A DNA stretch of 64,000 bases from Maribacter sp. GTDB lineage: Bacteria > Bacteroidota > Bacteroidia > Flavobacteriales > Flavobacteriaceae. Position numbers and translations under genes: made by a program. The notes under the pieces are model-generated. The model was given only the letters and a program-made list of their open reading frames with translations, did no database searches and had not been told where the DNA came from. This document shows positions 16,441 to 24,427 of this stretch, in pieces; the first letter of the stretch is position 1; each line of letters opens with the position of its first letter. Location of the stretch: positions 91,356 to 155,355 of the forward strand of contig JAHENB010000001.1 in the NCBI GenBank assembly GCA_024643345.1, given 5' to 3'.

Positions 16441-16893
16441 ATGGAATTAAAAATACCGCCTGCTCTGGTCTTTATTTGTTTCGGGGTTTTGATGTACCTG
16501 CTCGCGGAATTCCTTCCGGTCGGGCAATTCGAATTTTTTGGGCAAAGATATTTGATAATAATTTTATTGGCGATGGCAATGGTGATTGCCTTGCTGGCTT
16601 TGTTTCAATTTTTCAGGGCGAAAACCACTGCTGGCCCCTCTCGCCCATACAAGGCTTCAACTTTGGTGACCAATGGAATATATAGTTTTACACGGAACCC
16701 CATGTATTTGGCATTGCTGATGATTTTATTGGCCTGGGGCCTTAGCTTGGGAAATGCCTTTAACACTGTTGTCGCAGCAGGATTTGTGGGCTACATGAAC
16801 CGGTATCAGATCGTTGCGGAAGAGCTGGCGCTGGAAAAGTTGTTTGGAAAGGCCTACCAACAATATTGTGTCAAAGTTCGTCGATGGTTTTAA
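16441..16893 (+). CDS. isoprenylcysteine carboxyl methyltransferase-like membrane methyltransferase
   Basis: A 150-residue integral membrane protein of the ICMT/PEMT-like methyltransferase family. Predicted membrane spans lie near residues 7-25, 38-57 and 84-108. The family motif is present: NGIYSFTRNPMYLALL (78-93), with the RNPMY SAM-binding core, and AEELALEKLFGKAYQQY near 125-142 with the conserved acidic helix. In bacteria such short proteins methylate unknown small molecules or lipids; no isoprenylated protein is implied. Single gene, next to rdgB divergently. Confidence 0.85.
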   Translation: MELKIPPALVFICFGVLMYLLAEFLPVGQFEFFGQRYLIIILLAMAMVIALLALFQFFRAKTTAGPSRPYKASTLVTNGIYSFTRNPMYLALLMILLAWGLSLGNAFNTVVAAGFVGYMNRYQIVAEELALEKLFGKAYQQYCVKVRRWF

Positions 16894-16950
16894 GGAAAAA
16901 TTAGAATTCACCCTGAGCCGTTATCAGTCTTCCGCCTTATTATGGCAAAA

Positions 16951-17000
16951 TATTAGCACATTAGCTTATAAATTCATATATTAGCGTTTTTGCTTATAAA
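16951..17000 (+). promoter_or_regulatory. double operator-like repeat abutting the satD-like start codon
   Basis: The unit TATTAGC-N6-GCTTATAAA occurs twice, at 16951-16972 and 16979-17000. Both arms are identical in the two copies, the six central bases differ, and the repeat period is 28 bp. The second copy ends at the base before the ATG at 17001, so a bound protein would block both the promoter and the ribosome. The downstream gene encodes a C-terminal helix-turn-helix, making autoregulation plausible. That the site binds SatD is inference. Confidence 0.55.
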
Positions 17001-17615
17001 ATGAAGTTAGCGATCATTACCGGAGATATTATCAATTCTGAAGGCTCCAAATCCTCAGAGTGGTTGGTCTGTTTAAAAGAGTACCTATCCAAACTTGGAA
17101 AAACCCCGACCGATTGGGAAATTTATAGGGGCGACGAGTTTCAGCTCAGAGTAGCGCCAACCATGGCTTTGGAAGTGGCCATACACCTGAAGTCCGTCAT
17201 AAAATCGATAAAGGGCCTCGACGTTCGCATGGGCATCGGTATCGGCGGAGTCGATTATGAAGGGAACAGTGTCAGCGAATCGAACGGATCGGCCTACCAG
17301 CGTTCGGGCCGAACATTCGAAACGCTTAAACAGGACAAGGTAAATATTTGCATTGCCACGGGTATTGATTCTTATGACCGTACCCTTAACCTTATGTTGA
17401 AGCTTGCCTTGGGCTTTATGGATGAATGGAGTACCGTTTCCGCGGAAATCGTGGCTTTGGCATTGGATTATCCGAATGCACCCCAGAAAGAGATGGCCCA
17501 AAAATTGGGTATTCGGCAATCAGCGGTAAGCCAGCGCCAAAAACGAGCACGATTAGAACTGGTATTAGCGTTGATGGATTATTACACCACAACCTTTAAA
17601 GAAAGCACCGAATGA
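17001..17615 (+). CDS. SatD-family protein with C-terminal helix-turn-helix
   Basis: A 204-residue protein like the SatD family. Its N-terminal part (about 1-145) has the typical AIITGDIINSE opening, YRGDEFQLRV near 43-52, and RMGIGIGGVDYEG near 76-88, a fold resembling nucleotidyl cyclases. The C-terminal 150-190 is a helix-turn-helix (QKEMAQKLGIRQSAVSQRQK), so DNA binding is likely. It overlaps the following DUF3307 membrane gene by 4 bp, a pairing seen repeatedly in Bacteroidota, and two operator-like repeats sit directly before the start. I infer a sensor-regulator that controls the pair; the ligand is unknown. Confidence 0.82.
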   Translation: MKLAIITGDIINSEGSKSSEWLVCLKEYLSKLGKTPTDWEIYRGDEFQLRVAPTMALEVAIHLKSVIKSIKGLDVRMGIGIGGVDYEGNSVSESNGSAYQRSGRTFETLKQDKVNICIATGIDSYDRTLNLMLKLALGFMDEWSTVSAEIVALALDYPNAPQKEMAQKLGIRQSAVSQRQKRARLELVLALMDYYTTTFKESTE

Positions 17616-18310
17616 CCCTTTTTATCAAGATACTCCTGTCTCATTTGATCGGAGATTTCCTCTTGCAACCCGAATCATGGATTAGGGAGAAGGAGAAAAA
17701 AAAACTCACCTCAAAATACCTGTACTTCCATGTATTGCTGCATTTTTCGGTTGCTATGGTATTGCTTTGGGATATGGCTTACTGGAAGCTGGTACTGATC
17801 ATCACCATCTCCCATTATCTGATCGATTTGGCCAAAATTTATGCGACCCCTTTGTTCGAGAACCGCAATATTCTCTTTTTTATAGATCAAATGCTCCATA
17901 TTGGCATTCTTTATGGCTGCGCCTATTATGGCGACCTTATTGGACATTCCCTGGGGCTTTTGGGGCAAATCGACTGGGCTTTGGTTACGGCAACTGTTTT
18001 TGTCACCTTTCCCGCTGCCATAATTATGGAAAAGCTTTTGGAAGGTATGTCGGGCCAAATTGAACTGGATCACCAATCACTTTCAAATGCCGGAAAGTAT
18101 ATTGGTATCATTGAACGTCTTTTTGTGCTCACCTTTTTGGTTTTGGGGCGGTGGGAGGCTATAGGTCTATTGATTACGGCAAAATCGGTATTTCGTTTTA
18201 ATGATCTTAAGGAAAGTAACAATCGAAAACTCACCGAATATATATTAATTGGAACCCTGATGAGCTTCGGAATTGCAATACTCACGGGCCTGATCTATGT
18301 CAAATTATAG
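17612..18310 (+). CDS. DUF3307 multi-pass membrane protein
   Basis: A 232-residue membrane protein of the DUF3307 family. It opens FIKILLSHLIGDFLLQP, the hallmark of the family, with a His and Asp inside the first helix, and shows HVLLHFSV and ISHYLIDLAKIY, again with polar residues in membrane spans. About six transmembrane segments are predicted. The start ATG overlaps the upstream satD-like stop by 4 bp, so the two are translated together and probably work together. Conserved intramembrane His/Asp residues suggest metal or proton handling, or a membrane enzyme; no function is established. Confidence 0.85.
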   Translation: MTLFIKILLSHLIGDFLLQPESWIREKEKKKLTSKYLYFHVLLHFSVAMVLLWDMAYWKLVLIITISHYLIDLAKIYATPLFENRNILFFIDQMLHIGILYGCAYYGDLIGHSLGLLGQIDWALVTATVFVTFPAAIIMEKLLEGMSGQIELDHQSLSNAGKYIGIIERLFVLTFLVLGRWEAIGLLITAKSVFRFNDLKESNNRKLTEYILIGTLMSFGIAILTGLIYVKL

Positions 18311-18602
18311 AAAGTTGGAAAAAATAAGCTTCGCGTTGCGATTTGCATTGGTTTTTTCCTGTGGACCAAGAACGGAATCCACCCCTAATGCGATCGAACA
18401 GGCCACTGCAGAACCTTGGTCAAGGTATAAGGCTTGGGATTGGTACAATATGCGGTCCTGGTTGGTAGGGTCGAACTTTGATCCGAGTACGGCCATCAAT
18501 CAATTGGAGTTTTGGCACCACGATATTTTTAGATCTGACGGCGCTCATTTTTCCCAAGATGAAATCGATTTTATCAAGAAGATGACCCAAAAAAACGAAT
18601 GA
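18297..18602 (+). pseudogene. internally deleted cellulase-like glycoside hydrolase relic
   Basis: An open frame of 101 codons that joins the two ends of a much longer protein. Residues 1-22 are a lipoprotein signal ending LVFSC. Residues about 38-71 (WSRYKAWDWYN, SWLVGSNFDPSTAINQLEFW) match the N-terminal opening of a roughly 400-residue cellulase-family hydrolase of Bacteroidota. Directly after the Trp comes HHDIFRSDGAHFSQDEIDF and IKKMTQ, which is the C-terminal ending of the same family (WFHDIFRxDGTPY...). About 300 residues with the whole catalytic barrel are missing, without a frame change. The start overlaps the DUF3307 gene by 14 bp. A short expressed product is possible but cannot be a hydrolase. 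Family recognition is from memory. Confidence 0.68.
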
Positions 18603-18603
18603 T

Positions 18604-19386
18604 ATGTCAAAGATGCTCCTTTGTATCGCTTGTCTTCTGACAATGGTCCAATCCATACAATGCCAATCGTATTTCAATTCCTACGATGGTGCAAAAATAG
18701 CATATTCAGATGAGGGCAAAGGCAGCCCGGTTTTGCTGCTTCATGGTTTTTTAGGTACCAGAAAAAATTGGGATAACACCGCCTTGAAACAAGAGCTTTT
18801 ACATCAGGGATTCCGAGTGATAGTGCCGGATCTGAGGGGAAATGGCGATAGTGACAAACCACAGAACGATGCCGCTTATGCCAATGATGCCGAAATTAGG
18901 GATCTGATTTTGTTGATGGACCATCTCAAATTAAAAAAATATAAGGCGGTCGGCTATTCTCGGGGAAGTATTGTCCTTGCCAAACTACTTACTGTAGACA
19001 AACGCATTAAAAAGGCTGTTTTGGGTGGAATGGGAATCGATTTTACGAATCCAGATTGGAATCGGAAGCTCATGTTCTCAGCGGCCTTTGCAGGTGAGGT
19101 AAACGAGACTACAGAGGGGGCAGTGGCCTACGCAAAATCCATCGATGCCGACTTTCGCTCATTACATTTACAGCAAAAGCACCAACCGGTAACCACCCTC
19201 GCACAATTGGCCGCCCTTAAAACAAATGTCTTGGTCATCGCCGGGAATAGAGACCGAGACAATGGCAATCCATCTTTGCTTCAAAAAGCCATCCCTAAAA
19301 GCCGATTGGTCTTGGTGGAAGGCGACCATAACGGCACTTATAAAACGAAAGCTTTTTCTTCTTCAATAATGCGTTTCTTGAAATAA
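18604..19386 (+). CDS. exported alpha/beta hydrolase
   Basis: A 260-residue alpha/beta-hydrolase with an N-terminal signal peptide (about 1-20, ending SIQCQ). The oxyanion-hole motif LLLHGFLG (43-50), nucleophile elbow GYSRGS (about 117-122), Asp in GNRDRDN (about 212-218) and His in EGDHNGT (about 239-245) form a complete Ser-Asp-His triad. The DLRGNGDSDKP stretch is typical of esterases and haloalkane dehalogenase-like members. It begins one base after the stop of the hydrolase relic. Substrate unknown. Confidence 0.87.
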   Translation: MSKMLLCIACLLTMVQSIQCQSYFNSYDGAKIAYSDEGKGSPVLLLHGFLGTRKNWDNTALKQELLHQGFRVIVPDLRGNGDSDKPQNDAAYANDAEIRDLILLMDHLKLKKYKAVGYSRGSIVLAKLLTVDKRIKKAVLGGMGIDFTNPDWNRKLMFSAAFAGEVNETTEGAVAYAKSIDADFRSLHLQQKHQPVTTLAQLAALKTNVLVIAGNRDRDNGNPSLLQKAIPKSRLVLVEGDHNGTYKTKAFSSSIMRFLK

Positions 19387-19560
19387 CGCCGGGTCTATAG
19401 CGTAGACCATACTAAATATGGATCTTGGATTCCTGAATCTAAAAAACCTAAAATCCGGATAAATTTTCCCGTAAGGCCCGGATTTAATAACTTTTAATAA
19501 CATTCCACAAAATCGGTCGGAATTAATCTTTAATTTTACCACTTAATTTCTTTTAACAGG

Positions 19561-21453
19561 ATGACAGAATTGGGCAGAAAGTACGTATTCGATTTCGATA
19601 GCACCCTTACACGGGTCGAGGCCCTTGATGTTTTGGCTGAAATGACCTTACAGGGCAAAGCCAACCGTGAAGAAATCGTAAGCGAGATTCAAAAGATCAC
19701 CAATTTGGGTATCGACGGTGACATTTCCTTTACAGAATCCTTGGAGCGGAGGATCAAACTCCTGAAGGCGAAAAAATCGGATTTGGCGGGCCTAGTGACC
19801 GAATTGCGACAAAAAATATCCAAATCTATCGAATCAAATAAAGAGTTCTTCGAAAAATATTCCGACGATATCTATGTGATTTCCTGTGGTTTCAAAGAAT
19901 TCATCGACCCCATTGTCAAGGAATACAATATTCCTTCGGAAAGGGTATTTGCAAATACCTTTGAATTTGACGAATCTGACAATATCATTGGCTTTGATAC
20001 TGAGAACGTCCTGGCCTCCCACAACGGAAAAATTGAATGTTTGAAGCGATTGAACCTGGAAGGGGAAGTACAGGTCATTGGCGATGGTTATAGCGATTAT
20101 GTGATGCGGGAAGCTGGTATTGCCCATAAGTTTTTTGCCTATACCGAGAATGTGCACCGTGAAAAGGCCACCAATAATGCCGACCATGTGGCCCCTAATT
20201 TAGATGAGTTTCTATTTGTGAACGACTTGCCCAGAAATATTTCCTATCCCAAGAACCGAATCAAGATATTGTTGCTTGAAAACGTACATCCTGCGGCTTT
20301 TGAAAACCTGTCGGAAGATGGCTTTTCCGTTGAGTTGGTCAAGAATAGCCTATCGGAGGAGGAGCTGATCGAAAAAATAAAAGGAGTTCATGTTCTAGGA
20401 ATCCGTTCCAAAACACAGGTGACCCAAAAGGTGGTCGAGGCCGCCAACAAGCTTTTGGTGGTGGGCGCTTTTTGTATCGGTACCACCCAGATCGATTTGG
20501 AGTATTGCAGGAAAAATGGTGTCGTTGTCTTTAATGCGCCTTATAGCAACACTAGGTCTGTCGTGGAACTCGCCGTTGGGGAAATCATTATGCTCATGCG
20601 CAGTGTCTTTCCGAGAAGTACGGAAATCCATAATGGTCAATGGCAAAAAACCGCTTCTGGTTCCCGTGAGGTAAGGGGCAAAAACTTGGGCATTGTGGGC
20701 TATGGAAATATTGGCAAACAACTTTCTGTGCTCGCCGAAGCTATTGGAATGCGGGTTTACTACTACGACATCAATGACCAACTTGCCCTTGGCAATGCGA
20801 TCAAATGCAATACCCTTGAGGATTTATTGTTGGTTTCCGATGTTGTGACCCTTCATATTGATGACAATAAAGCGAACAAGAATTTTATCGGGGAACGCGA
20901 GATCAATCAAATGAAACAGGGCGCCATGCTGATTAACCTGTCAAGGGGTTTCGTGGTGGATGTGGAGGCGCTTGCGAACGCTTTGAAAAGCGGAAGACTT
21001 GGAGGAGCGGCAGTGGATGTTTATCCCGAGGAACCCAGTGGTAATGGTCAGTTTGAAACCCCACTTCAAGGGCTTTCGAATGTGATCCTAACTCCCCATG
21101 TTGGGGGCAGTACCGAAGAGGCCCAACGCAATATCGCCGATTTTGTACCTAAAAAAATAATGGACTACATCAACGCGGGCGATACCGTGGATGCGGTCAA
21201 CTTTCCCAATATACGTTTGCCAAAGCAATCAAAGGCCCACCGTTTTCTTCACATACACAATAATGTACCAGGTATCATGGCCAAAATCAACGAAGTACTG
21301 GCGAAGTACGAAATGAACATCACGGGACAGTATCTATCTACAGATAACGAAGTGGGCTACGTGATCACCGATTTGGACAAAGAATATAACAAAGATGTGA
21401 TCAAGGCCCTAAAAAGGGTAGACCATACCATAAAATTCAGGGTACTTTATTAG
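19561..21453 (+). CDS. SerB-SerA fusion: HAD phosphatase plus phosphoglycerate dehydrogenase
   Basis: A 630-residue bifunctional protein for serine synthesis. Residues 1 to about 210 are a HAD phosphatase like phosphoserine phosphatase: FDFDSTLT at 10-17 with nucleophile Asp11 and acid Asp13, VISCGF near 105, and IGDGYSD near 177. Residues about 235-540 are D-3-phosphoglycerate dehydrogenase: GIRSKT near 280, VGAFCIGTTQIDL, the NAD-binding GIVGYGNIGKQ near 377, and TPHVGGST near 511 with the catalytic His. Residues about 555-630 form an ACT domain (HNNVPGIMAKINEVL) that normally mediates serine feedback. One polypeptide thus carries the first and last steps of the pathway. The preceding 174-bp gap has an imperfect inverted repeat (AAATCCGG ... 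CCGGATTT) of unknown role. Confidence 0.9.
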   Translation: MTELGRKYVFDFDSTLTRVEALDVLAEMTLQGKANREEIVSEIQKITNLGIDGDISFTESLERRIKLLKAKKSDLAGLVTELRQKISKSIESNKEFFEKYSDDIYVISCGFKEFIDPIVKEYNIPSERVFANTFEFDESDNIIGFDTENVLASHNGKIECLKRLNLEGEVQVIGDGYSDYVMREAGIAHKFFAYTENVHREKATNNADHVAPNLDEFLFVNDLPRNISYPKNRIKILLLENVHPAAFENLSEDGFSVELVKNSLSEEELIEKIKGVHVLGIRSKTQVTQKVVEAANKLLVVGAFCIGTTQIDLEYCRKNGVVVFNAPYSNTRSVVELAVGEIIMLMRSVFPRSTEIHNGQWQKTASGSREVRGKNLGIVGYGNIGKQLSVLAEAIGMRVYYYDINDQLALGNAIKCNTLEDLLLVSDVVTLHIDDNKANKNFIGEREINQMKQGAMLINLSRGFVVDVEALANALKSGRLGGAAVDVYPEEPSGNGQFETPLQGLSNVILTPHVGGSTEEAQRNIADFVPKKIMDYINAGDTVDAVNFPNIRLPKQSKAHRFLHIHNNVPGIMAKINEVLAKYEMNITGQYLSTDNEVGYVITDLDKEYNKDVIKALKRVDHTIKFRVLY

Positions 21454-21472
21454 GTCAAATAGACTTGATTGT

Positions 21473-21946
21473 TCACCTGTGATGGTAGGGCTCATTTCTC
21501 AAAATGGTAAAAGCCCGGTATATTTGTTCCACAGCGAACAGGCGTATCATTTGGTGTGAAAATGTCATTTTGGAAAGGCTTATCGATCCTTGCGACTTTT
21601 GGTATACGGCCTCGCTGAAACCGTAAGGCCCTCCAATGACCAAAACCAATTGTTTGATCCCCGAATTCATTTTTTTCTGTATCAATTCTGCAAAATCGAC
21701 CGAGGTATAGTGCTTTCCCCTTTCATCCAATAACAGAATGACCTCCGCAGCGCCTATTTTTTTCAATATCATTTCGCCCTCTTTTTCCTTTTGCTGATTT
21801 TCTGTTAGGTTTTTTGAATTTTTAAGGTCCGGAATGAGCTCCAATTCAAAATTGATATAATGCTTTAATCTGTTTTCATACTCGGAAATCAAGATTTGCA
21901 AATGCCGACTATCGGTTTTTCCTATGGCAATCAGTCTTATGGTCAT
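21473..21946 (-). CDS. rlmH: 23S rRNA (pseudouridine1915-N3)-methyltransferase
   Basis: RlmH methylates pseudouridine 1915 in helix 69 of 23S rRNA using SAM. The protein has 157 residues from the ATG at 21946 (MTIRLIAIGKTDS), the standard start; longer readings add non-conserved residues. SPOUT knot motifs are clear: VLVIGGPYGFSE near 103-114 and SLSKMTFSHQMIRLFAVEQIYRA near 125-147, with the ending NEPYHH. Convergent with the SerB-SerA gene, 19 bp between ends. Confidence 0.97.
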   Translation of the reverse strand: MTIRLIAIGKTDSRHLQILISEYENRLKHYINFELELIPDLKNSKNLTENQQKEKEGEMILKKIGAAEVILLLDERGKHYTSVDFAELIQKKMNSGIKQLVLVIGGPYGFSEAVYQKSQGSISLSKMTFSHQMIRLFAVEQIYRAFTILRNEPYHHR

Positions 21947-22154
21947 CTTGCAAATGTAATTTTGATAATTGGATTGTGAAAATCCAAAAGTGGAACCAAA
22001 CGGCAATTTCAAACTTTTAAACACGTTTGTGCATTGAGGATGGCCCCTAGGTGAAGTTTACTTTCCTGAGGGCAAGATTTAGGGAAACGAAGTCCCGGCC
22101 CATAACCCAAAACACAAACATTTTAGTAATTTAGCCTTCATCAATAAAACAAAT

Positions 22155-23012
22155 ATGATTTCCGAGGAACAGTTTCAACAAGAAATAGCGCTGATCATTA
22201 AAAATGCCATCCGGGAAGATGTCGGGGATGGCGATCATAGTAGTTTGGCCTGTATCCCTGCCTCTGCCCAGGGAAAGGCCAAGTTATTGGTCAAAGCTCG
22301 TGGGGTAATCGCAGGGGTCTCTTTCGCAAAACAGGTTTTTGCCTACGTTGACCCGGATTTAAAGATCGAGGTGTTCAAGGGCGATGGTTCTGCGGTGGAT
22401 TATGGGGATATCGCCTTTTTTGTGGAAGGAAGGTCGCAGAGCATCTTAAAGTCGGAAAGATTGGTGTTGAATGCCATGCAACGTATGAGCGCAATAGCCA
22501 CCAAAACGGCCTCTTTTGTAAAACTCTTGGAAGGTACAGGGACAAAGGTCTTGGATACCCGTAAGACCACACCGGGAATTCGCGCACTTGAAAAATGGGC
22601 GGTAAAAATTGGGGGCGGGGCGAACCATAGATTTGGGCTTTTCGATATGATCATGTTAAAGGACAATCACATCGATTTCGCCGGGGGCATAACCAAGGCC
22701 ATTACCCAGACCCGGCGGTACCTGGAGGGCAATGGAATGAATCTGAAAATCATTGTGGAGGCCCGAAACATGGATGAAGTGCGGGAAATAATGAAATTGG
22801 AACCTGTTTACCGTATTTTACTCGATAATTTCGATTTTGATCAGACCCGGGAAGCAGTGAAACTTATCGGGAATTTTTGTCAAACCGAATCTTCCGGTAA
22901 CATCAATGAAAAAACCTTGAAGAGGTACGCGGAGTGCGGCGTTGATTATGTTTCCTCAGGGGCATTGACGCATTCGGTGTACAACATGGACCTAAGTTTA
23001 AAAGCGGTCTAG
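22155..23012 (+). CDS. nadC: nicotinate-nucleotide pyrophosphorylase (carboxylating)
   Basis: NadC converts quinolinate and PRPP to nicotinate mononucleotide in NAD synthesis. The 285-residue protein has DTRKTTPGIR near 135-144, KIGGGANHRFGLFDMIMLKDNH near 152-173 with the PRPP- and quinolinate-binding residues, IIVEARN near 200, and the C-terminal VSSGALTHS. Length is normal. It is directly followed, with no gap, by a YihY-like gene, so the two share a transcript together with the next genes through priA. Confidence 0.96.
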   Translation: MISEEQFQQEIALIIKNAIREDVGDGDHSSLACIPASAQGKAKLLVKARGVIAGVSFAKQVFAYVDPDLKIEVFKGDGSAVDYGDIAFFVEGRSQSILKSERLVLNAMQRMSAIATKTASFVKLLEGTGTKVLDTRKTTPGIRALEKWAVKIGGGANHRFGLFDMIMLKDNHIDFAGGITKAITQTRRYLEGNGMNLKIIVEARNMDEVREIMKLEPVYRILLDNFDFDQTREAVKLIGNFCQTESSGNINEKTLKRYAECGVDYVSSGALTHSVYNMDLSLKAV

Positions 23013-23993
23013 ATGTCTGTCGAAATAGAAAAAAAGTTAGAGAGAATACCGATCATCAATTGGTTGGTAAGGTTGTTGAAGAATATTCGTTTGCCCGGTT
23101 TCGAGGGCTTGTCGATATACGACCTCATGGAAATGTATATCCTTGGCATCGTTGAGGGTGCCCTATCGACCAGGGCCAGTGCCATCGCTTTCAGTCTTTT
23201 TTTGGCACTTTTTCCCTTAATGATATTCTTGGTCACGTTGGTTCCATTTTTGGTTTCATATATCAGCTTGGAGAACGCCAATTTTGATTTTCAATTTCAA
23301 TCTTTTTTAGAGTCATTTTTTCCATCTGCCACCGGGGATTATTTTGGAGAAATATATCAACAGATCAAAGACCAAAAACGTGGGGGATTATTGTCTTCTA
23401 CCTTTTTGTTATCAATATTTTTGATGGCCAATGGGGTCAATGCCATTTTCGGGGGTTTTGAGAATTCCTATCATGTGAACCTGAACAGAAATATCTTCAA
23501 ACAGTATTTGTTTGCGCTCTTTGTGGGTTTGATTCTCTCCGTTTTGCTTATTGTCGGTTTTGTGGCCTTTATTTATTTTGAGTTCTATGTTTTGGGTTAT
23601 TTAAATCAATTTGCAGCCAGGACAGGCGGCTATGTTTTAGGCGAGGAAGATATTATAGGCGTACAGCTCGCAAAGTTTCTGTTCTTTGTCTTGCTTTCCT
23701 ACTTAACAACGGCTACCCTTTATTATTTTGGAACCCGGGAAGGAAAACAGGCCAAGTTCTTTTCGGCGGGGGCATTGATGACCACTTTGCTTTTTTTGTT
23801 GACTTCCTATCTTTTTGGGGTATATGTTGAAAAATTTGCCCGATATAACGAATTGTACGGGGCATTGGGCGGATTATTGATATTAATGGTCTATATATGG
23901 TTAAATTCGAATATCTTGCTACTGGGTTTTGAGTTGAACGCTTCGTTGAACTGGCTCAGAAAAAACTATAGAAAGGATGCAGATGATGATTAG
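23013..23993 (+). CDS. YihY/BrkB family inner membrane protein
   Basis: A 326-residue membrane protein of the YihY/BrkB family, once wrongly thought to be RNase BN. About six transmembrane spans are visible; family features include LSTRASAIAFSLFLALFP near 52-69 and YGALGGLLILMVYIW near 286-300. The ATG immediately follows the nadC stop (TAG then ATG). The molecular function of the family is not established; transporter-like activity has been suggested. Confidence 0.9.
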   Translation: MSVEIEKKLERIPIINWLVRLLKNIRLPGFEGLSIYDLMEMYILGIVEGALSTRASAIAFSLFLALFPLMIFLVTLVPFLVSYISLENANFDFQFQSFLESFFPSATGDYFGEIYQQIKDQKRGGLLSSTFLLSIFLMANGVNAIFGGFENSYHVNLNRNIFKQYLFALFVGLILSVLLIVGFVAFIYFEFYVLGYLNQFAARTGGYVLGEEDIIGVQLAKFLFFVLLSYLTTATLYYFGTREGKQAKFFSAGALMTTLLFLLTSYLFGVYVEKFARYNELYGALGGLLILMVYIWLNSNILLLGFELNASLNWLRKNYRKDADDD

Positions 23994-24414
23994 GGCGTTA
24001 TTTTTGACCGCTGTATTGTGGAGTTTTATTGGCCATTCCCAAAGCATATTTGGGAAATGGAAGACCATAGATGACCGCACGGGCAATCCTAAGGCCATTA
24101 TCGATATCTATGAAAAAGATGGTCTGATGTACGGCCATGTCCAGGAAATTCTGGAATTTGGTAAAGAAGATTCGTTATGTACCAAATGCGATGGAAAACA
24201 AAAGAATATGCCTGTTGTGGGCATGACCGTTATTGATGCGGCACGTGAAACAAACGATGGCGTATATAAGGGGGACACTCTTTTTGATCCAGAACAGGCG
24301 ATGACCTTTCGATGTAAAATATGGCTCAACCCCGACAACCTTAACGAGCTCAAAGTGAGGGGTTACCTTGCTTTTATTTACCGAACTCAGACTTGGCTCC
24401 GCGTTGATGGATAG
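23977..24414 (+). CDS. DUF2147 exported protein
   Basis: A 145-residue secreted protein of the DUF2147 family. A signal peptide ends GHSQ near residue 22, followed by the typical SIFGKWKTIDD opening and two CxxC-like cysteines (LCTKCDG near 68-74), then VIDA and LKVRGYLAF. The family is a small beta-barrel of unknown role, widespread in Gram-negative bacteria. It overlaps the YihY-like gene by 17 bp; the real start may be one of the nearby ATGs at 23977, 23983 or 23986. Confidence 0.87.
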   Translation: MQMMIRALFLTAVLWSFIGHSQSIFGKWKTIDDRTGNPKAIIDIYEKDGLMYGHVQEILEFGKEDSLCTKCDGKQKNMPVVGMTVIDAARETNDGVYKGDTLFDPEQAMTFRCKIWLNPDNLNELKVRGYLAFIYRTQTWLRVDG

Positions 24415-24427
24415 AAGGTAAACCAGC

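Noticed and set aside
19387-19560. Riboswitch or attenuator before the SerB-SerA gene
   Set aside because: Only an imperfect inverted repeat around CCGG is visible, without a T run or known aptamer; not enough for a call.
22127-22134. Promoter TAATTTAG before nadC
   Set aside because: One mismatch to the -7 box and no TTG upstream at suitable spacing.
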